DNA of 41,701 bases from contig JAABQK010000021.1 of NCBI GenBank assembly GCA_011391495.1, positions 1 through 41,701 on the forward strand, given 5' to 3'. Shown piece after piece: positions 15,967-25,669 of this stretch. The notes beneath the pieces were generated by a model that searched no databases, was not told the origin of the DNA, and saw only the letters and a program-made list of their open reading frames with translations. The number at the start of each line of letters is the position of its first letter. Position 1 is the stretch's first letter. Source of the DNA: Hydrogenophaga sp. (GTDB lineage: Bacteria; Pseudomonadota; Gammaproteobacteria; Burkholderiales; Burkholderiaceae_C). The translations under genes were made by a program, and so were the position numbers.

Positions 15967-16670
15967 GGCTTGCGGGCGGCAAACAGGTAGTTGACGCTGG
16001 TGTCCTGACTCAGCCAATAGCGGCGCGTGAACGGGTTGTACTCCATGCCGCGGGTTTGCGTGACCTCCAACTCCGCCATGCGGCAATAGCCAGCCAGTTC
16101 ACTGGGTCGAATCATCTTGGCATATTCGTGGGTCCCCTTGGGCAGCATCTGCAGCACATACTCCGCGCCCACGATGGCAAAGAGAAATGATTTCGGGTTG
16201 CGGTTGATGGTGGAGAAGAACACCCAACCACCTGGTTTGACGAGTGTCGCGCAGGCTCGGACCACCGAGGCCGGGTCGGGCACATGCTCCAACATCTCCA
16301 TGCAGGTCACGACATCAAAACTGCCCGGCTGTTCGGCGGCCAGTGCCTCGGCGCTGACTTCCCGATAAGCCACCTGGGGTGTTCCAGCCTCCAGTGCATG
16401 CAGCTGGGCAACCCGCAGCGCCTTGACCGACAAATCGATGCCGGTGACGTCTGCCCCCTTGCGAGCCATCGAGTCCGACAAGATCCCGCCGCCACACCCC
16501 ACGTCGAGCACCCGCTTGCCCGCCAGTCCCACAAGACCATCGATCCACTCCAGGCGCAAGGGATTGATCTGGTGCAAAGGACGGAATTCACTTTCGGGAT
16601 CCCACCAGCGGTGGGCCAGGTCGGAAAACTTGGCCAGTTCGGCCGGATCGGCATTGACAGTTGGATTCAT
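15963..16670 (-). CDS. ubiG: Ubiquinone biosynthesis O-methyltransferase
   Basis: The 235-residue SAM-dependent enzyme performs both O-methylations of ubiquinone synthesis. It starts [25 protein letters not shown], the UbiG-specific N-terminus. SAM motif [10 protein letters not shown] is at 54-62, the acidic residue of motif II is D79 in TGIDLS, and the later signature is [17 protein letters not shown] longer frame upstream to 16760 would run through the ompA terminator and is rejected. It lies between that terminator and gph, with which it overlaps. Confidence 0.96.
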   Translation of the reverse strand: MNPTVNADPAELAKFSDLAHRWWDPESEFRPLHQINPLRLEWIDGLVGLAGKRVLDVGCGGGILSDSMARKGADVTGIDLSVKALRVAQLHALEAGTPQVAYREVSAEALAAEQPGSFDVVTCMEMLEHVPDPASVVRACATLVKPGGWVFFSTINRNPKSFLFAIVGAEYVLQMLPKGTHEYAKMIRPSELAGYCRMAELEVTQTRGMEYNPFTRRYWLSQDTSVNYLFAARKP

Positions 16671-16693
16671 GTTTCGATTATCGCGATTGCATA

Positions 16694-16721
16694 AAAAAAC
16701 CGCGCCGAAGCGCGGTTTTTT
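16694..16721 (-). terminator. Rho-independent terminator of the OmpA-family gene
   Basis: A 12-bp stem (AAAAAACCGCGC / GCGCGGTTTTTT) with a CGAA loop lies 17 bp beyond the ompA stop. Both strands end in a T run, so it can act in either direction. It also separates ompA from ubiG, only 23 bp away, meaning ubiG needs readthrough or its own promoter. Confidence 0.9.
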
Positions 16722-16737
16722 GTTCAATTCCGGAGAA

Positions 16738-17394
16738 TTATTTGTTGGTGCGGGTACCAACCACTTCCACTTCCACGCGACGGTTCTTCGCGCGGCCTTC
16801 TTTGGTCTTGTTGTCGGCCACAGGCTGCGTCAGACCCTTGCCTTCAGTGTAGATGCGGTTGCTTTCGATGCCTTTGCTCACCAGGTAAGCCTTGACAGCT
16901 TCTGCACGGCGGTTCGACAGCGCCTGGTTGTAGCCAGCAGCACCGGTGGAGTCGGTGTGACCCACGGCAATCACCACTTCCAGGTTGATGTCGGCAACCT
17001 TGCTCGCCAGATCGTCCAACTTGGCTTTGCCTTCGGGCTTGACCACGGCCTTGTCGAAGTCGAAGAAGGCGTCAGCAGCGTAGGTCACCTTGGTCGCGAC
17101 AGGTGCGGGAGCCGGTGCGGGAGCCGGTGCGGGAGCCGGTGCGGCAACAGGAGCCGGTGCAGGAGCGGGCGCAGGAGCAGCAGCAGGAGCGGCCACCGGC
17201 ACGATCGCGCCGTCGCAACCTTGGGCAGCGGTGGCGGGCGTCCAGTTGGCATCACGCCAGCAGAGTTCGTTGGTGCCGTTCTTCCAGACCAACTCGTTGG
17301 AACCGTTTTTCCAGTTGTCGATGGTTTGGGCACCAGCGGCCGTTGCGATGGCGGCGGTTGCAAACAACATTGCCACTTTGTTCAGTTTTTTCAT
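16738..17394 (-). CDS. OmpA family outer-membrane / peptidoglycan-binding protein
   Basis: The 218-residue product has a signal peptide ([22 protein letters not shown], cleaved near residue 22) and a short Trp/Asn-rich region with two near-copies of WKNGxNEL. A Pro-Ala linker follows at about 66-98. The C-terminal OmpA domain has [20 protein letters not shown], the core [20 protein letters not shown] with [11 protein letters not shown], and KNRRVEVEV. The OmpA domain anchors the outer membrane to peptidoglycan. There is no eight-strand beta-barrel, so this is a small periplasmic linker rather than a porin. GAGGAAA is the ribosome-binding site. It is divergent from gyrA. Confidence 0.93.
   Translation of the reverse strand: MKKLNKVAMLFATAAIATAAGAQTIDNWKNGSNELVWKNGTNELCWRDANWTPATAAQGCDGAIVPVAAPAAAPAPAPAPAPVAAPAPAPAPAPAPAPVATKVTYAADAFFDFDKAVVKPEGKAKLDDLASKVADINLEVVIAVGHTDSTGAAGYNQALSNRRAEAVKAYLVSKGIESNRIYTEGKGLTQPVADNKTKEGRAKNRRVEVEVVGTRTNK
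17102..17144. repeat. Tandem 12-bp repeat encoding the Pro-Ala linker
   Basis: Three perfect head-to-tail copies of GGTGCGGGAGCC are followed by a partial fourth within the OmpA-family gene. They encode Pro-Ala steps of the linker. Being in-frame and tandem, the array can change length by slippage without breaking the protein. Confidence 0.85.
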
Positions 17395-17521
17395 GGTTTT
17401 CCTCTAGGTAAGCCGCAATCGGGCGGGGTAACAACACAATCACGCTTGAAGTGACCACCACTCAAAACGTTCAAATCATTGTGCCACAACCCGATGGGGG
17501 CTATCACCGAGCTGCCAAGGA

Positions 17522-17550
17522 TGGATGTAACCACTTTCCGGTTACATCCA
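17522..17550. promoter_or_regulatory. 11-bp perfect dyad between ompA and gyrA
   Basis: Arms TGGATGTAACC and GGTTACATCCA are perfect inverted repeats separated by 7 bp. The dyad lies in the 263-bp region between the divergent starts, 107 bp ahead of gyrA and 127 bp ahead of ompA. No T run follows on either strand, so it is unlikely to be a terminator. An operator for one of the two genes is the simplest reading. A possible ompA -10 (CACAAT on the minus strand) lies near 17480. Confidence 0.5.
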
Positions 17551-17657
17551 GCATTCGTTGCCCAAGCGCAACATCTCGCAATTCAACGACAGCCGTTTCA
17601 GCACCACTAAAATGTTGAGTTGCCTTCTGGCCCACCTCCGCACTCCGGCTCCCGCTC

Positions 17658-20297
17658 ATGACACAGTTCGCCAAAGAAACCCTGCCCATCAGTCTTGAAG
17701 AGGAAATGCGGCGCAGTTACCTCGACTACGCCATGAGTGTGATCGTCGGTCGGGCTTTGCCCGATGCGCGCGATGGGTTGAAGCCGGTGCACCGACGCGT
17801 GCTGTTCGCCATGCACGAGCTCAACAACGACTGGAACCGTCCCTACAAGAAGTCGGCCCGTATCGTGGGTGACGTGATTGGTAAATACCACCCACACGGT
17901 GACAGCGCGGTGTACGACACCATCGTGCGCATGGCACAGGACTTTTCGCTGCGTCACATGCTGGTGGACGGCCAGGGCAACTTCGGTTCGGTGGACGGCG
18001 ACAACGCCGCTGCCATGCGTTACACGGAAATCCGTCTGTCGAAGATCGCCCACGAGATGCTGGCCGACATCGACAAGGAAACGGTCAACTTTGGTCCCAA
18101 CTACGACGGCTCGGAAAAAGAGCCCCTGGTGCTGCCTTCGCGACTGCCCAACCTGCTGGTCAACGGCTCGGCGGGTATCGCGGTGGGCATGGCCACCAAC
18201 ATACCACCCCACAACCTGAACGAGGTGGTGGATGCCTGCCTGCATCTGCTGAAGAACCCGGAAGCGACCATCGACGAGCTGATGGAGATCATCCCGGCGC
18301 CCGACTTCCCCACCGCCGGCATCATCTACGGCATGACCGGCGTCAAGGATGGCTACCGCACCGGCCGTGGCCGCGTGGTGATGCGCGCCAAATGCCATTT
18401 TGAGGACATCGACAAGGGCCAACGCCAGTCCATCATCGTCGACGAGCTGCCGTACCAGGTGAACAAGAAGACGCTGCAGGAGCGGATCGCCGAACTGGTG
18501 CACGAGAAGAAGATTGAAGGCATCAGCCACATCCAGGACGAGTCGGACAAATCGGGCATGCGCCTGGTGATCGAACTCAAGCGCGGCGAAGTGCCCGAGG
18601 TGGTGCTGAACAACCTGTACAAGCAGACCCAGCTGCAGGACACCTTCGGCATCAACATGGTGGCGCTGATCGACGGCCAGCCCAAGCTGTGCAACCTGAA
18701 GGACCTGATCCAGGTTTTCCTCGAGCACCGCCGCGAAGTGGTGACACGCCGCACGGTGTTCAACCTGCGCAAGGCGCGCGAGCGCGGCCATGTGCTCGAA
18801 GGCCTGGCCGTGGCGTTGGCCAACATCGACGACTTCATCCGCATCATCCGCGAATCGCCCACACCGCCGGTGGCCAAGGCCGAGCTGATGGCACGCCCAT
18901 GGGACAGTTCGCTGGTGCGAGAGATGCTGACCCGCACGCGCGCCGACGGTGGTGTGATCAATGCCGACGACTACCGCCCCGATGGTCTGGAAAAAGCCTT
19001 TGGCATGGGCAGCGACGGCCTGTACCGGCTGTCTGAAACGCAGGCGCAGGAAATCCTGCAGATGCGTCTGCAGCGCCTGACCGGTCTGGAGCAGGACAAG
19101 ATCGTGGCCGAGTACAAGGAAGTCATGGGCGAGATCGACGATCTGCTCGACATCCTGGCCAAGCCCGAGCGCGTGTCCACCATCATTGGTGAAGAGCTGA
19201 CCGAAGTGAAGATGGAGTTCGGCCAGACCAAGCTGGGCGCCCGGCGCAGCGAGATCGAACACAGCGCGCAAGACCTGAGCACCGAAGACCTGATCACGCC
19301 CACCGACATGGTGGTCACACTCAGCCACAGCGGCTACATCAAGAGCCAGCCGCTGTCCGAGTACCGGGCCCAGAAAAGGGGCGGGCGCGGCAAGCAGGCC
19401 ACCGCCACGAAAGAAGACGACTGGATCGACCAGCTCTTCATCGCCAACACGCACGACTACATCCTCTGCTTTTCGAACCGCGGCCGCCTCTACTGGCTCA
19501 AGGTATGGGAAGTGCCCGCCGGTTCGCGCGGCTCCCGTGGCCGCCCGATCGTCAACATGTTCCCGCTGCAGGAAGGCGAAAAAATCAACGTGGTGCTGCC
19601 GCTCACCGGCGAAAAACGCAGCTTCCCGCAAGACAGCTATGTGTTCATGGCGACCAGCATGGGCACCGTGAAGAAGACCGCGCTGGACGAGTTCAACAAC
19701 CCGCGCAAGGCCGGCATCATCGCGGTGGATCTGGACGAAGGCGACTTCCTGATCGGCGCTGCGCTGACCGATGGCCAGCACGACGTGATGCTGTTCAGCG
19801 ACGGCGGCAAGGCCGTGCGCTTTGACGAAAACGACGTGCGCCCCATGGGCCGCAACGCGCGAGGTGTGCGCGGCATGATGATCGAAGATGGTCAGAGCGT
19901 GATCGCCATGCTGGTGGCCGAAGACGAACAGCAAAGCGTGCTCACCGCCACCATCAACGGCTACGGCAAACGGACCCCGATCGGCGAATACACGCGCCAC
20001 GGCCGTGGCACCAAAGGCATGATCGCGATCCAGCAGAGCGAACGCAACGGCAAGGTGGTGGCCGCCACGCTGGTGCACACCGACGACGAGATCATGCTGA
20101 TCACCGACAAGGGCGTGCTGGTGCGCACCCGCGTGAGCGAGATCCGTGAGATGGGCCGTGCCACGCAGGGCGTCACGCTGATTGCGCTGGACGAAGGCGC
20201 CGAGCTCTCTGGCCTGCAGCGCATCGTGGAGAACGACGCCAACGTGCCCGAACTGACGGGCGACAGCGAGGCTGATGGTTCGGGCGAGCAGCCGTGA
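17658..20297 (+). CDS. gyrA: DNA gyrase subunit A
   Basis: The 879-residue cytoplasmic subunit breaks and rejoins DNA for negative supercoiling. The catalytic tyrosine is Y122 in [10 protein letters not shown]. The quinolone-resistance region [19 protein letters not shown] has Ser83 and Asp87, the sensitive-type residues. The breakage-reunion domain spans roughly 1-520. The GyrA-box of the wrapping domain reads QKRGGRG (about 572-578; QRRGGKG in E. coli), supporting gyrase rather than topoisomerase IV ParC. The tail is acidic. Its TGA overlaps the serC ATG. It heads the superoperon. Confidence 0.98.
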   Translation: MTQFAKETLPISLEEEMRRSYLDYAMSVIVGRALPDARDGLKPVHRRVLFAMHELNNDWNRPYKKSARIVGDVIGKYHPHGDSAVYDTIVRMAQDFSLRHMLVDGQGNFGSVDGDNAAAMRYTEIRLSKIAHEMLADIDKETVNFGPNYDGSEKEPLVLPSRLPNLLVNGSAGIAVGMATNIPPHNLNEVVDACLHLLKNPEATIDELMEIIPAPDFPTAGIIYGMTGVKDGYRTGRGRVVMRAKCHFEDIDKGQRQSIIVDELPYQVNKKTLQERIAELVHEKKIEGISHIQDESDKSGMRLVIELKRGEVPEVVLNNLYKQTQLQDTFGINMVALIDGQPKLCNLKDLIQVFLEHRREVVTRRTVFNLRKARERGHVLEGLAVALANIDDFIRIIRESPTPPVAKAELMARPWDSSLVREMLTRTRADGGVINADDYRPDGLEKAFGMGSDGLYRLSETQAQEILQMRLQRLTGLEQDKIVAEYKEVMGEIDDLLDILAKPERVSTIIGEELTEVKMEFGQTKLGARRSEIEHSAQDLSTEDLITPTDMVVTLSHSGYIKSQPLSEYRAQKRGGRGKQATATKEDDWIDQLFIANTHDYILCFSNRGRLYWLKVWEVPAGSRGSRGRPIVNMFPLQEGEKINVVLPLTGEKRSFPQDSYVFMATSMGTVKKTALDEFNNPRKAGIIAVDLDEGDFLIGAALTDGQHDVMLFSDGGKAVRFDENDVRPMGRNARGVRGMMIEDGQSVIAMLVAEDEQQSVLTATINGYGKRTPIGEYTRHGRGTKGMIAIQQSERNGKVVAATLVHTDDEIMLITDKGVLVRTRVSEIREMGRATQGVTLIALDEGAELSGLQRIVENDANVPELTGDSEADGSGEQP

Positions 20298-21403
20298 TGC
20301 AGCGCCCCTACAACTTCTCGGCCGGTCCGGCCGCCATGCCCGAAGCGGTGCTCCAGCAAGCCGCCGCCGAGATGCTGGACTGGCACGGCAGCGGCATGAG
20401 CGTGATGGAGATGAGCCACCGCGGCAAGGAATTCATGTCGATCTGCGAAGCTGCGGAAGCCGACTTGCGCGAGCTGCTGGCAGTGCCCGCGAACTTCCGC
20501 ATCCTGTTCATGCAGGGCGGTGGCCTGGCCGAAAACGCCATCGTGCCGCTGAACCTGTCGCGCGGTGGCGTGGTGGATTTTGTGGTCACCGGCAGCTGGA
20601 GCCAGAAGTCGGCCAAAGAGGCGCGCAAATACGCCACAGCCAACGTGCTGGCGAGCAACGAAGCCGACGGCCACACCAGCCTGCCCGCCCCCGCCGGCTG
20701 GCAGATCAGCGCCGATGCGCAATACGTGCACATTTGCAGCAATGAAACCATCCATGGCGTGGAGTTCCACGAGCTGCCCGACCTCAAAACACTGGGTTGC
20801 GACGCGCCGCTGGTGATCGACTTTTCTTCGCATGTGGCCTCGCGCACGGTGGACTGGTCGCGCGTCGGCCTGGCTTTTGGTGGCGCGCAGAAGAACCTGG
20901 GCCCTGCCGGTCTGACGCTGGTGGTGGTGCGTGAAGACCTCTTGGGCCACGCGCTGTCCATCTGCCCGAGCGCATTCGACTACAAGACCGTGGCCGACAA
21001 CGCCTCCATGTACAACACGCCGCCCACCTACAGCATCTACATGGCGGGACTCACCTTCCAGTGGCTCAAGCGCCAGTCCGAAGGCGCCCTGCGTGGTGTG
21101 CCCGCGATGGAGCAACGCAACATCGCCAAAGCCGATCTGCTGTACGGATTCATTGACCGCTCGCAGCTGTACGTGAACAAGGTCGCGACGAACTGCCGCT
21201 CGCGCATGAACGTGCCGTTTTTCCTGCGAGACGAATCCCGCAACGACGCTTTTCTGGCGGGCGCCAAAGCCGCCGGACTGCTGCAACTCAAGGGTCACAA
21301 ATCGGTCGGTGGCATGCGCGCCAGCCTCTACAACGCCATGCCGCTGGCAGGCGTGCAGGCCTTGGTGGCCTACATGCGCGAATTCGAACAGACACAAGCA
21401 TGA
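20297..21403 (+). CDS. serC: Phosphoserine aminotransferase
   Basis: The 368-residue PLP enzyme makes 3-phosphoserine from 3-phosphohydroxypyruvate and glutamate, and also serves pyridoxal-phosphate synthesis. It begins [19 protein letters not shown]. The PLP lysine is K199 in [11 protein letters not shown], and the C-terminal NRxxMNVPF-type segment is here SRMNVPFFL. The ATG overlaps the gyrA stop (TGATG); a GTG one codon earlier is less likely. It overlaps pheA by four bases, so gyrA, serC and pheA are translationally coupled. Confidence 0.97.
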   Translation: MQRPYNFSAGPAAMPEAVLQQAAAEMLDWHGSGMSVMEMSHRGKEFMSICEAAEADLRELLAVPANFRILFMQGGGLAENAIVPLNLSRGGVVDFVVTGSWSQKSAKEARKYATANVLASNEADGHTSLPAPAGWQISADAQYVHICSNETIHGVEFHELPDLKTLGCDAPLVIDFSSHVASRTVDWSRVGLAFGGAQKNLGPAGLTLVVVREDLLGHALSICPSAFDYKTVADNASMYNTPPTYSIYMAGLTFQWLKRQSEGALRGVPAMEQRNIAKADLLYGFIDRSQLYVNKVATNCRSRMNVPFFLRDESRNDAFLAGAKAAGLLQLKGHKSVGGMRASLYNAMPLAGVQALVAYMREFEQTQA

Positions 21404-22497
21404 CCCAACCAACACAGTCTGAAGCCCTGGGCGCCTTGCGCGTCCAGATTGACACGCTGGACCAGCAACTGCTCAAGCTGCTGAACCAGCGCGCGACCGT
21501 GGCTGAAAAAGTGGGCGAGATCAAACGGGCTGAAGGTTCACCCTTCTTCCGCCCCGATCGCGTGGCCCAGGTCATCGAAAAGATCCAGGCCTCCAACCAG
21601 GGCCCGCTGCTCAACCAGCACGTGGCTTCGATCTGGCGCGAGATCATGTCGGCCTGCCTGGCCCTGGAAGCACCGCAACGGGTGGCTGTGCTCGGTCCGC
21701 AGGGCACCTTCTGCGAACAGGCCGCCATCGAGTTCTTCGGCAGCGCAGCCAACCTGATCTACTGCGCCAACTTCGACGAGGTGTTTCACGCCACAGCGGC
21801 CGGCACTGCGCAGTTCGGCGTGGTGGGCATGGAAAACTCGACCGAAGGCGTGGTCGCGCGCTCGCTGGATCTTTTCCTGCGTTCGCCGGTGCATGTGGTG
21901 GGCGAGGTGAGCCTGCTGGTGCGCCACAACCTGCTGCGCCAGATCAACCATCTTGACGGCATCGAAGTCGTGATGGCGCACCCGCAAGCGCTCGCCCAAT
22001 GCCAGGGCTGGCTCAGCCAGCACCTGCCCAACGCCGAGCGGCGGGCGGTATCCAGCAACGCCGAGGGCGCACGCCTGGCCGCATCCAACCCCGCCTGGGC
22101 CGGTCTGGCCAGCGAACGTGCCGCCGCGCAGTTTGGCCTGCACATCGTCGCCCATGCCATCCAGGACGAGGCCTACAACCGCACCCGCTTCGCCGTGATC
22201 TGCCTGCCCCAGACCCTGGCCATGCCACCGGCCTCGGGCCGTGACTGCACCAGCCTCGTGGTCTCGGTGCCCAACCGGCCGGGTGCGGTGCACGATCTGC
22301 TGGTGCCACTGAAGAACAACGGCGTGTCGATGACTCGTTTCGAGTCGCGTCCGGCCAAATCCGGGCAGTGGGAGTACTACTTCTACATCGACATTGCCGG
22401 ACATCCCTCTCAGCCTCATGTGGCCGCCGCGCTCGAAGAGCTCAAGGGCTTGTGCGCGTTCTACAAGGTCCTGGGTGCCTACCCGGTAAACGAATGA
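21400..22497 (+). CDS. pheA: Bifunctional chorismate mutase / prephenate dehydratase (P-protein)
   Basis: The 365-residue enzyme turns chorismate to prephenate and then phenylpyruvate. Residues 1-95 form an AroQ-type chorismate mutase ([30 protein letters not shown]). Residues 98-275 form the dehydratase domain ([15 protein letters not shown], the [10 protein letters not shown] motif, and NRTRFAVI carrying the catalytic Thr-Arg-Phe). Residues 280-360 form an ACT domain with [13 protein letters not shown] and the ESRP motif for phenylalanine feedback inhibition. It sits inside the operon, so no leader-peptide attenuator is present. Confidence 0.97.
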   Translation: MTQPTQSEALGALRVQIDTLDQQLLKLLNQRATVAEKVGEIKRAEGSPFFRPDRVAQVIEKIQASNQGPLLNQHVASIWREIMSACLALEAPQRVAVLGPQGTFCEQAAIEFFGSAANLIYCANFDEVFHATAAGTAQFGVVGMENSTEGVVARSLDLFLRSPVHVVGEVSLLVRHNLLRQINHLDGIEVVMAHPQALAQCQGWLSQHLPNAERRAVSSNAEGARLAASNPAWAGLASERAAAQFGLHIVAHAIQDEAYNRTRFAVICLPQTLAMPPASGRDCTSLVVSVPNRPGAVHDLLVPLKNNGVSMTRFESRPAKSGQWEYYFYIDIAGHPSQPHVAAALEELKGLCAFYKVLGAYPVNE

Positions 22498-23375
22498 TGT
22501 TTGAACAACTCGGCCTGATCGGCTGCGGACTGATGGGTGGCTCCTTCGCCCTGGCTCTGAAAAAGGCTGGTCTCGTCAAACGCGTCGTCGGCTACAGCAA
22601 ATCCCCGTCCACCACCGAGCGCGCCCGGCAGATGGGCGTGATTGATGTCGAGGCACCGTCGGCCCTGCTGGCGGTCAGCGGTGCGGATCTGGTGCTGCTG
22701 GCGGTCCCCGTATCGGCCACGGAAGCCACGTTCAAGGCCATACGTCATCTGGTGAACAAGAACTCGCTGATCATGGACGTTGGCTCGACCAAGCGCGAGG
22801 TGGTCGATGCGGCGCGCCGCGTGCTGCGCGACCAGGTGGGGGTATTCGTGCCGGCCCACCCGATTGCGGGCAAGGAGCTGGCGGGCGTTGAGCACGCCGA
22901 TGCCGACCTGTACACCGGGCGCCAGGTCATCCTGACGCCCATCGAGCGCACGCTCACCGCACAGCTCGACAAGGCCCAGCAGGTGTGGACTGCGCTGGGA
23001 TGCCACGTCAAACAGATGTCGCCCGAGTCGCACGACGCCGCCTACGCCGCTGTGAGCCACCTGCCCCACCTGCTGGCGTTTGCCTTGATGAACGCCATCG
23101 GCGGCCAGAGCGCGGGCAAAGAGTTCCTCTCGCTGGCGGGTCCCGGTTTTCGCGACTTCACCCGGATTGCGGCCAGCGAGCCGAGCGTCTGGCGCGACAT
23201 CCTCATATCCAATCGCGAGGAGCTCCTGCTGCAGTCCAAACATTTCCAGCGTGCCCTGCATGCCCTCGAAATGGCCATCACATCGGGCGACCCCGACGCG
23301 CTGGAGTCCCTGATTGACAGCGCGAGCCGCACACGTGCGCACTGGCGCATGACCGCCATCAAACCGCAGACCTGA
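22497..23375 (+). CDS. tyrA: Prephenate dehydrogenase
   Basis: The 292-residue NAD(P)-dependent enzyme makes 4-hydroxyphenylpyruvate for tyrosine, possibly also acting on arogenate. The dinucleotide fold starts at once ([16 protein letters not shown], with GxGxxG) and later segments [28 protein letters not shown] and [11 protein letters not shown] are characteristic. There is no chorismate mutase or ACT domain. Two ATGs stand next to each other at 22494 and 22497 across the pheA stop; the second is chosen from the family N-terminus. With pheA it splits prephenate between Phe and Tyr. Confidence 0.95.
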   Translation: MFEQLGLIGCGLMGGSFALALKKAGLVKRVVGYSKSPSTTERARQMGVIDVEAPSALLAVSGADLVLLAVPVSATEATFKAIRHLVNKNSLIMDVGSTKREVVDAARRVLRDQVGVFVPAHPIAGKELAGVEHADADLYTGRQVILTPIERTLTAQLDKAQQVWTALGCHVKQMSPESHDAAYAAVSHLPHLLAFALMNAIGGQSAGKEFLSLAGPGFRDFTRIAASEPSVWRDILISNREELLLQSKHFQRALHALEMAITSGDPDALESLIDSASRTRAHWRMTAIKPQT

Positions 23376-23448
23376 ACGCCAGTCCGGCGCTGTCCGTCAG
23401 CGCCCTGACGCGACAGGGTTCCTCCAGCCGCACGCCCATCCACCGCGC

Positions 23449-25488
23449 ATGTATCCGATTGCCCACCTTGATATCCCACCGCTGACCAGCGCGGGCGGCA
23501 CCGTCCGGCTGCCGGGATCCAAAAGTATTTCCAACCGTGTTCTGCTGCTGGCGGCCTTGAGCGTGGGCCACACCGACATCGACGATCTGCTGGACTCGGA
23601 TGACACGAAAGTGATGCTGGCCGCGCTGGCCCAGCTCGGATGCCGCATCGAGCCCCAGTCCGATGGAGCCCTGCGGGTTCACGGACTGGGTGGCGAGTTG
23701 CCGTTGAAGCAAGCCCAGCTGTTTCTGGGCAACGCGGGCACGGCCATGCGACCACTGACCGCGGCCCTCGCCCTGCTGGCCAGTCAGCACGGCGGCGTGT
23801 TCGAGCTCAGCGGTATCGCGCGCATGCACGAGCGTCCGATCGGCGATCTGGTCGATGCCCTGCGGCAGTTGGGCTGCCCGGTCGACTGCCTGGGCCAGGA
23901 AGGCTACCCGCCGCTCCGGCTGGGCAACGGCACACCCCGGGCGCTGGCGCTGGGCGAGCCGATACGCGTGCGGGGCGACGTGTCCAGCCAGTTCCTGACG
24001 GCACTGCTGCTCGCGCTGCCGCTGGTGGCTCGGCAGGACGTGGTGATCGACGTGGTGGGGGAACTGATCTCGCGCCCCTACATCGAGATCACGCTCAACC
24101 TGCTGCAACGCTTCGGCGTGACGGTCAGCCGCGAAGGCTGGCAACGTTTCACCATTCCGGGCGGCAGCCGTTACCTGTCGCCCGGGCGCATCGCGGTGGA
24201 AGGCGACGCGTCTTCCGCCAGCTACTTCATCGCCCTGGGAGCTCTGGCGACACCGACGGCCGGTTTTTCAGGCATCACCATCGAAGGCGTGGGCTTGTCC
24301 TCGATCCAGGGAGACATCCGGTTTGTCGATGCGGCCCGGCTCATGGGCGCAGAGGTCACCGGCGAGGCCAACCGCCTGCACATCCGGCGCGGTGCCTGGC
24401 CGCTCAAGGCCATCGACCTGGATTGCAACCACATCCCGGACGCGGCCATGACGCTCGCCGTGATGGCGCTCTATGCGGACGGTACGACCACGCTGCGCAA
24501 CATCGCGAGCTGGCGCGTGAAGGAAACCGACCGCATCGCTGCCATGGCCACCGAGTGCAGAAAGCTCGGTGCCACGGTGGAGGAAGGTGCCGATTTCATC
24601 CGCATCACGCCGCCAGCCCAATGGACCACGGGCAGCATCCACACCTACGACGACCATCGCGTGGCCATGTGCTTCTCGCTCGCCGCGTTCAACCCGGCCG
24701 GATGGCCCGTGCGCATCGAAGATCCCCAATGCGTGGGCAAGACCTTTCCGGACTACTTCGAAACACTGTTTGGTGTCTGCCGGTCGAAACCGGCGGACAT
24801 ACCGGTGATCTGCATCGATGGTCCGACCGCCTCCGGCAAAGGCACGCTGGCCGCGGAAGTCGCGCAGCGACTCGGGTTCCATTTGCTGGACTCTGGCGCC
24901 CTCTACCGCCTGGTGGGTCTGGCCGCCGATCAGGCTGGCCTCTCCACAGCCGAGGCCGATCTGCTGGCCCCCCCACATGCGCAGCGGCTGGGAGCGCTCG
25001 CCGCTGGCCTGCAGGTGAGGTTCCAGATGCAGAAGATCCTGCTCGGCGGCGTGGACGTCAGCGACGCGCTGCGTAGCGAAAGCGCAGGCATGGCCGCCTC
25101 GCGCGTCTCGGCGGTGCCCCAGGTGCGCACCGCCTTGCTCGCTCTGCAGCACGGTTTTCGCCAGCTGCCGGGCCTGGTCGCCGACGGACGCGACATGGGT
25201 ACGGTGATCTTTCCCGATGCGCCGCTCAAGGTGTATCTCACGGCCAGCGCCGGGCAGCGCGCCGAACGCCGATATAAGCAATTGATTTCAAAGGGAATTG
25301 CTGCTAACATTGACAGTCTTTTGGAGGACTTGAAAGAGCGCGACCATCGGGATTCCTCCCGAGCCCATGCGCCCTTGAAGCCCGCCGAAGATGCCTTGTT
25401 GCTGGACAACTCCGGGCTGGACGTCGAGCAATCGGTCCAGCAGGTGTTGGAATGGTGGCAAGGCAGGACGGTGTTTTCAGCGATCTGA
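23449..25488 (+). CDS. aroA-cmk: Fused EPSP synthase / cytidylate kinase
   Basis: The 679-residue protein joins two enzymes. Residues 1-448 are 3-phosphoshikimate 1-carboxyvinyltransferase ([43 protein letters not shown]). From residue 452 it is CMP/dCMP kinase, with Walker [10 protein letters not shown] at 458-466, [10 protein letters not shown], and [13 protein letters not shown]. No stop or frameshift separates them. In E. coli aroA and cmk are separate genes near rpsA; this fusion is known in Burkholderiales. Codons 608-630 have unusually A/T-rich third positions, coinciding with a probable rpsA promoter. A 7-bp hairpin without a T tract (23386-23404) sits in the 73-bp gap from tyrA. Confidence 0.96.
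   Translation: MYPIAHLDIPPLTSAGGTVRLPGSKSISNRVLLLAALSVGHTDIDDLLDSDDTKVMLAALAQLGCRIEPQSDGALRVHGLGGELPLKQAQLFLGNAGTAMRPLTAALALLASQHGGVFELSGIARMHERPIGDLVDALRQLGCPVDCLGQEGYPPLRLGNGTPRALALGEPIRVRGDVSSQFLTALLLALPLVARQDVVIDVVGELISRPYIEITLNLLQRFGVTVSREGWQRFTIPGGSRYLSPGRIAVEGDASSASYFIALGALATPTAGFSGITIEGVGLSSIQGDIRFVDAARLMGAEVTGEANRLHIRRGAWPLKAIDLDCNHIPDAAMTLAVMALYADGTTTLRNIASWRVKETDRIAAMATECRKLGATVEEGADFIRITPPAQWTTGSIHTYDDHRVAMCFSLAAFNPAGWPVRIEDPQCVGKTFPDYFETLFGVCRSKPADIPVICIDGPTASGKGTLAAEVAQRLGFHLLDSGALYRLVGLAADQAGLSTAEADLLAPPHAQRLGALAAGLQVRFQMQKILLGGVDVSDALRSESAGMAASRVSAVPQVRTALLALQHGFRQLPGLVADGRDMGTVIFPDAPLKVYLTASAGQRAERRYKQLISKGIAANIDSLLEDLKERDHRDSSRAHAPLKPAEDALLLDNSGLDVEQSVQQVLEWWQGRTVFSAI
25282..25310 (+). 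promoter_or_regulatory. Probable rpsA promoter embedded in the cmk coding region
   Basis: TTGATT (25282-25287) and TAACAT (25305-25310) are separated by exactly 17 bp, and both match the sigma-70 hexamers at four of six positions. Around them more than half of about 23 consecutive codons end in A or T, while flanking codons almost always end in G or C. A second, stronger -35-like ATTGACA follows at 25309-25315. The start would give a leader of about 350 nt to the rpsA ATG. In E. coli rpsA promoters also lie inside cmk. Confidence 0.55.
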
Positions 25489-25669
25489 AACACCGCATTG
25501 ATGGCCCAGACGGCACAGCCGGGTGTTCACAGCCCGCATGCCCGACGGTTCTTTCACTTAACCCCGCGGTGTCACGCACCGCAACGTCAACGCTGCCCAT
25601 CCGTCGATCTCCGCGCGCACCGTCCGAAGCAGTGCTGCGTCCCGACGCTGAGTGGTTTTAGGAAACTGC

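Noticed and set aside
17102..17144. CRISPR-like or other non-coding repeat array
   Set aside because: The 12-bp tandem units are in frame and encode the Pro-Ala linker of an OmpA-family protein; there are no spacers.
17607..20078. A very long open frame antisense to gyrA, with similar long antisense frames over rpsA, serC, the oxoprolinase gene and 1033-2826
   Set aside because: They are mirror frames of high-GC genes, rich in His, Gln, Arg and Ala with no domain signatures; the sense frames are unmistakable conserved proteins.
21300..21420. Phenylalanine leader-peptide attenuator for pheA
   Set aside because: The pheA start overlaps the serC stop by four bases, so there is no leader region in which an attenuator could lie.
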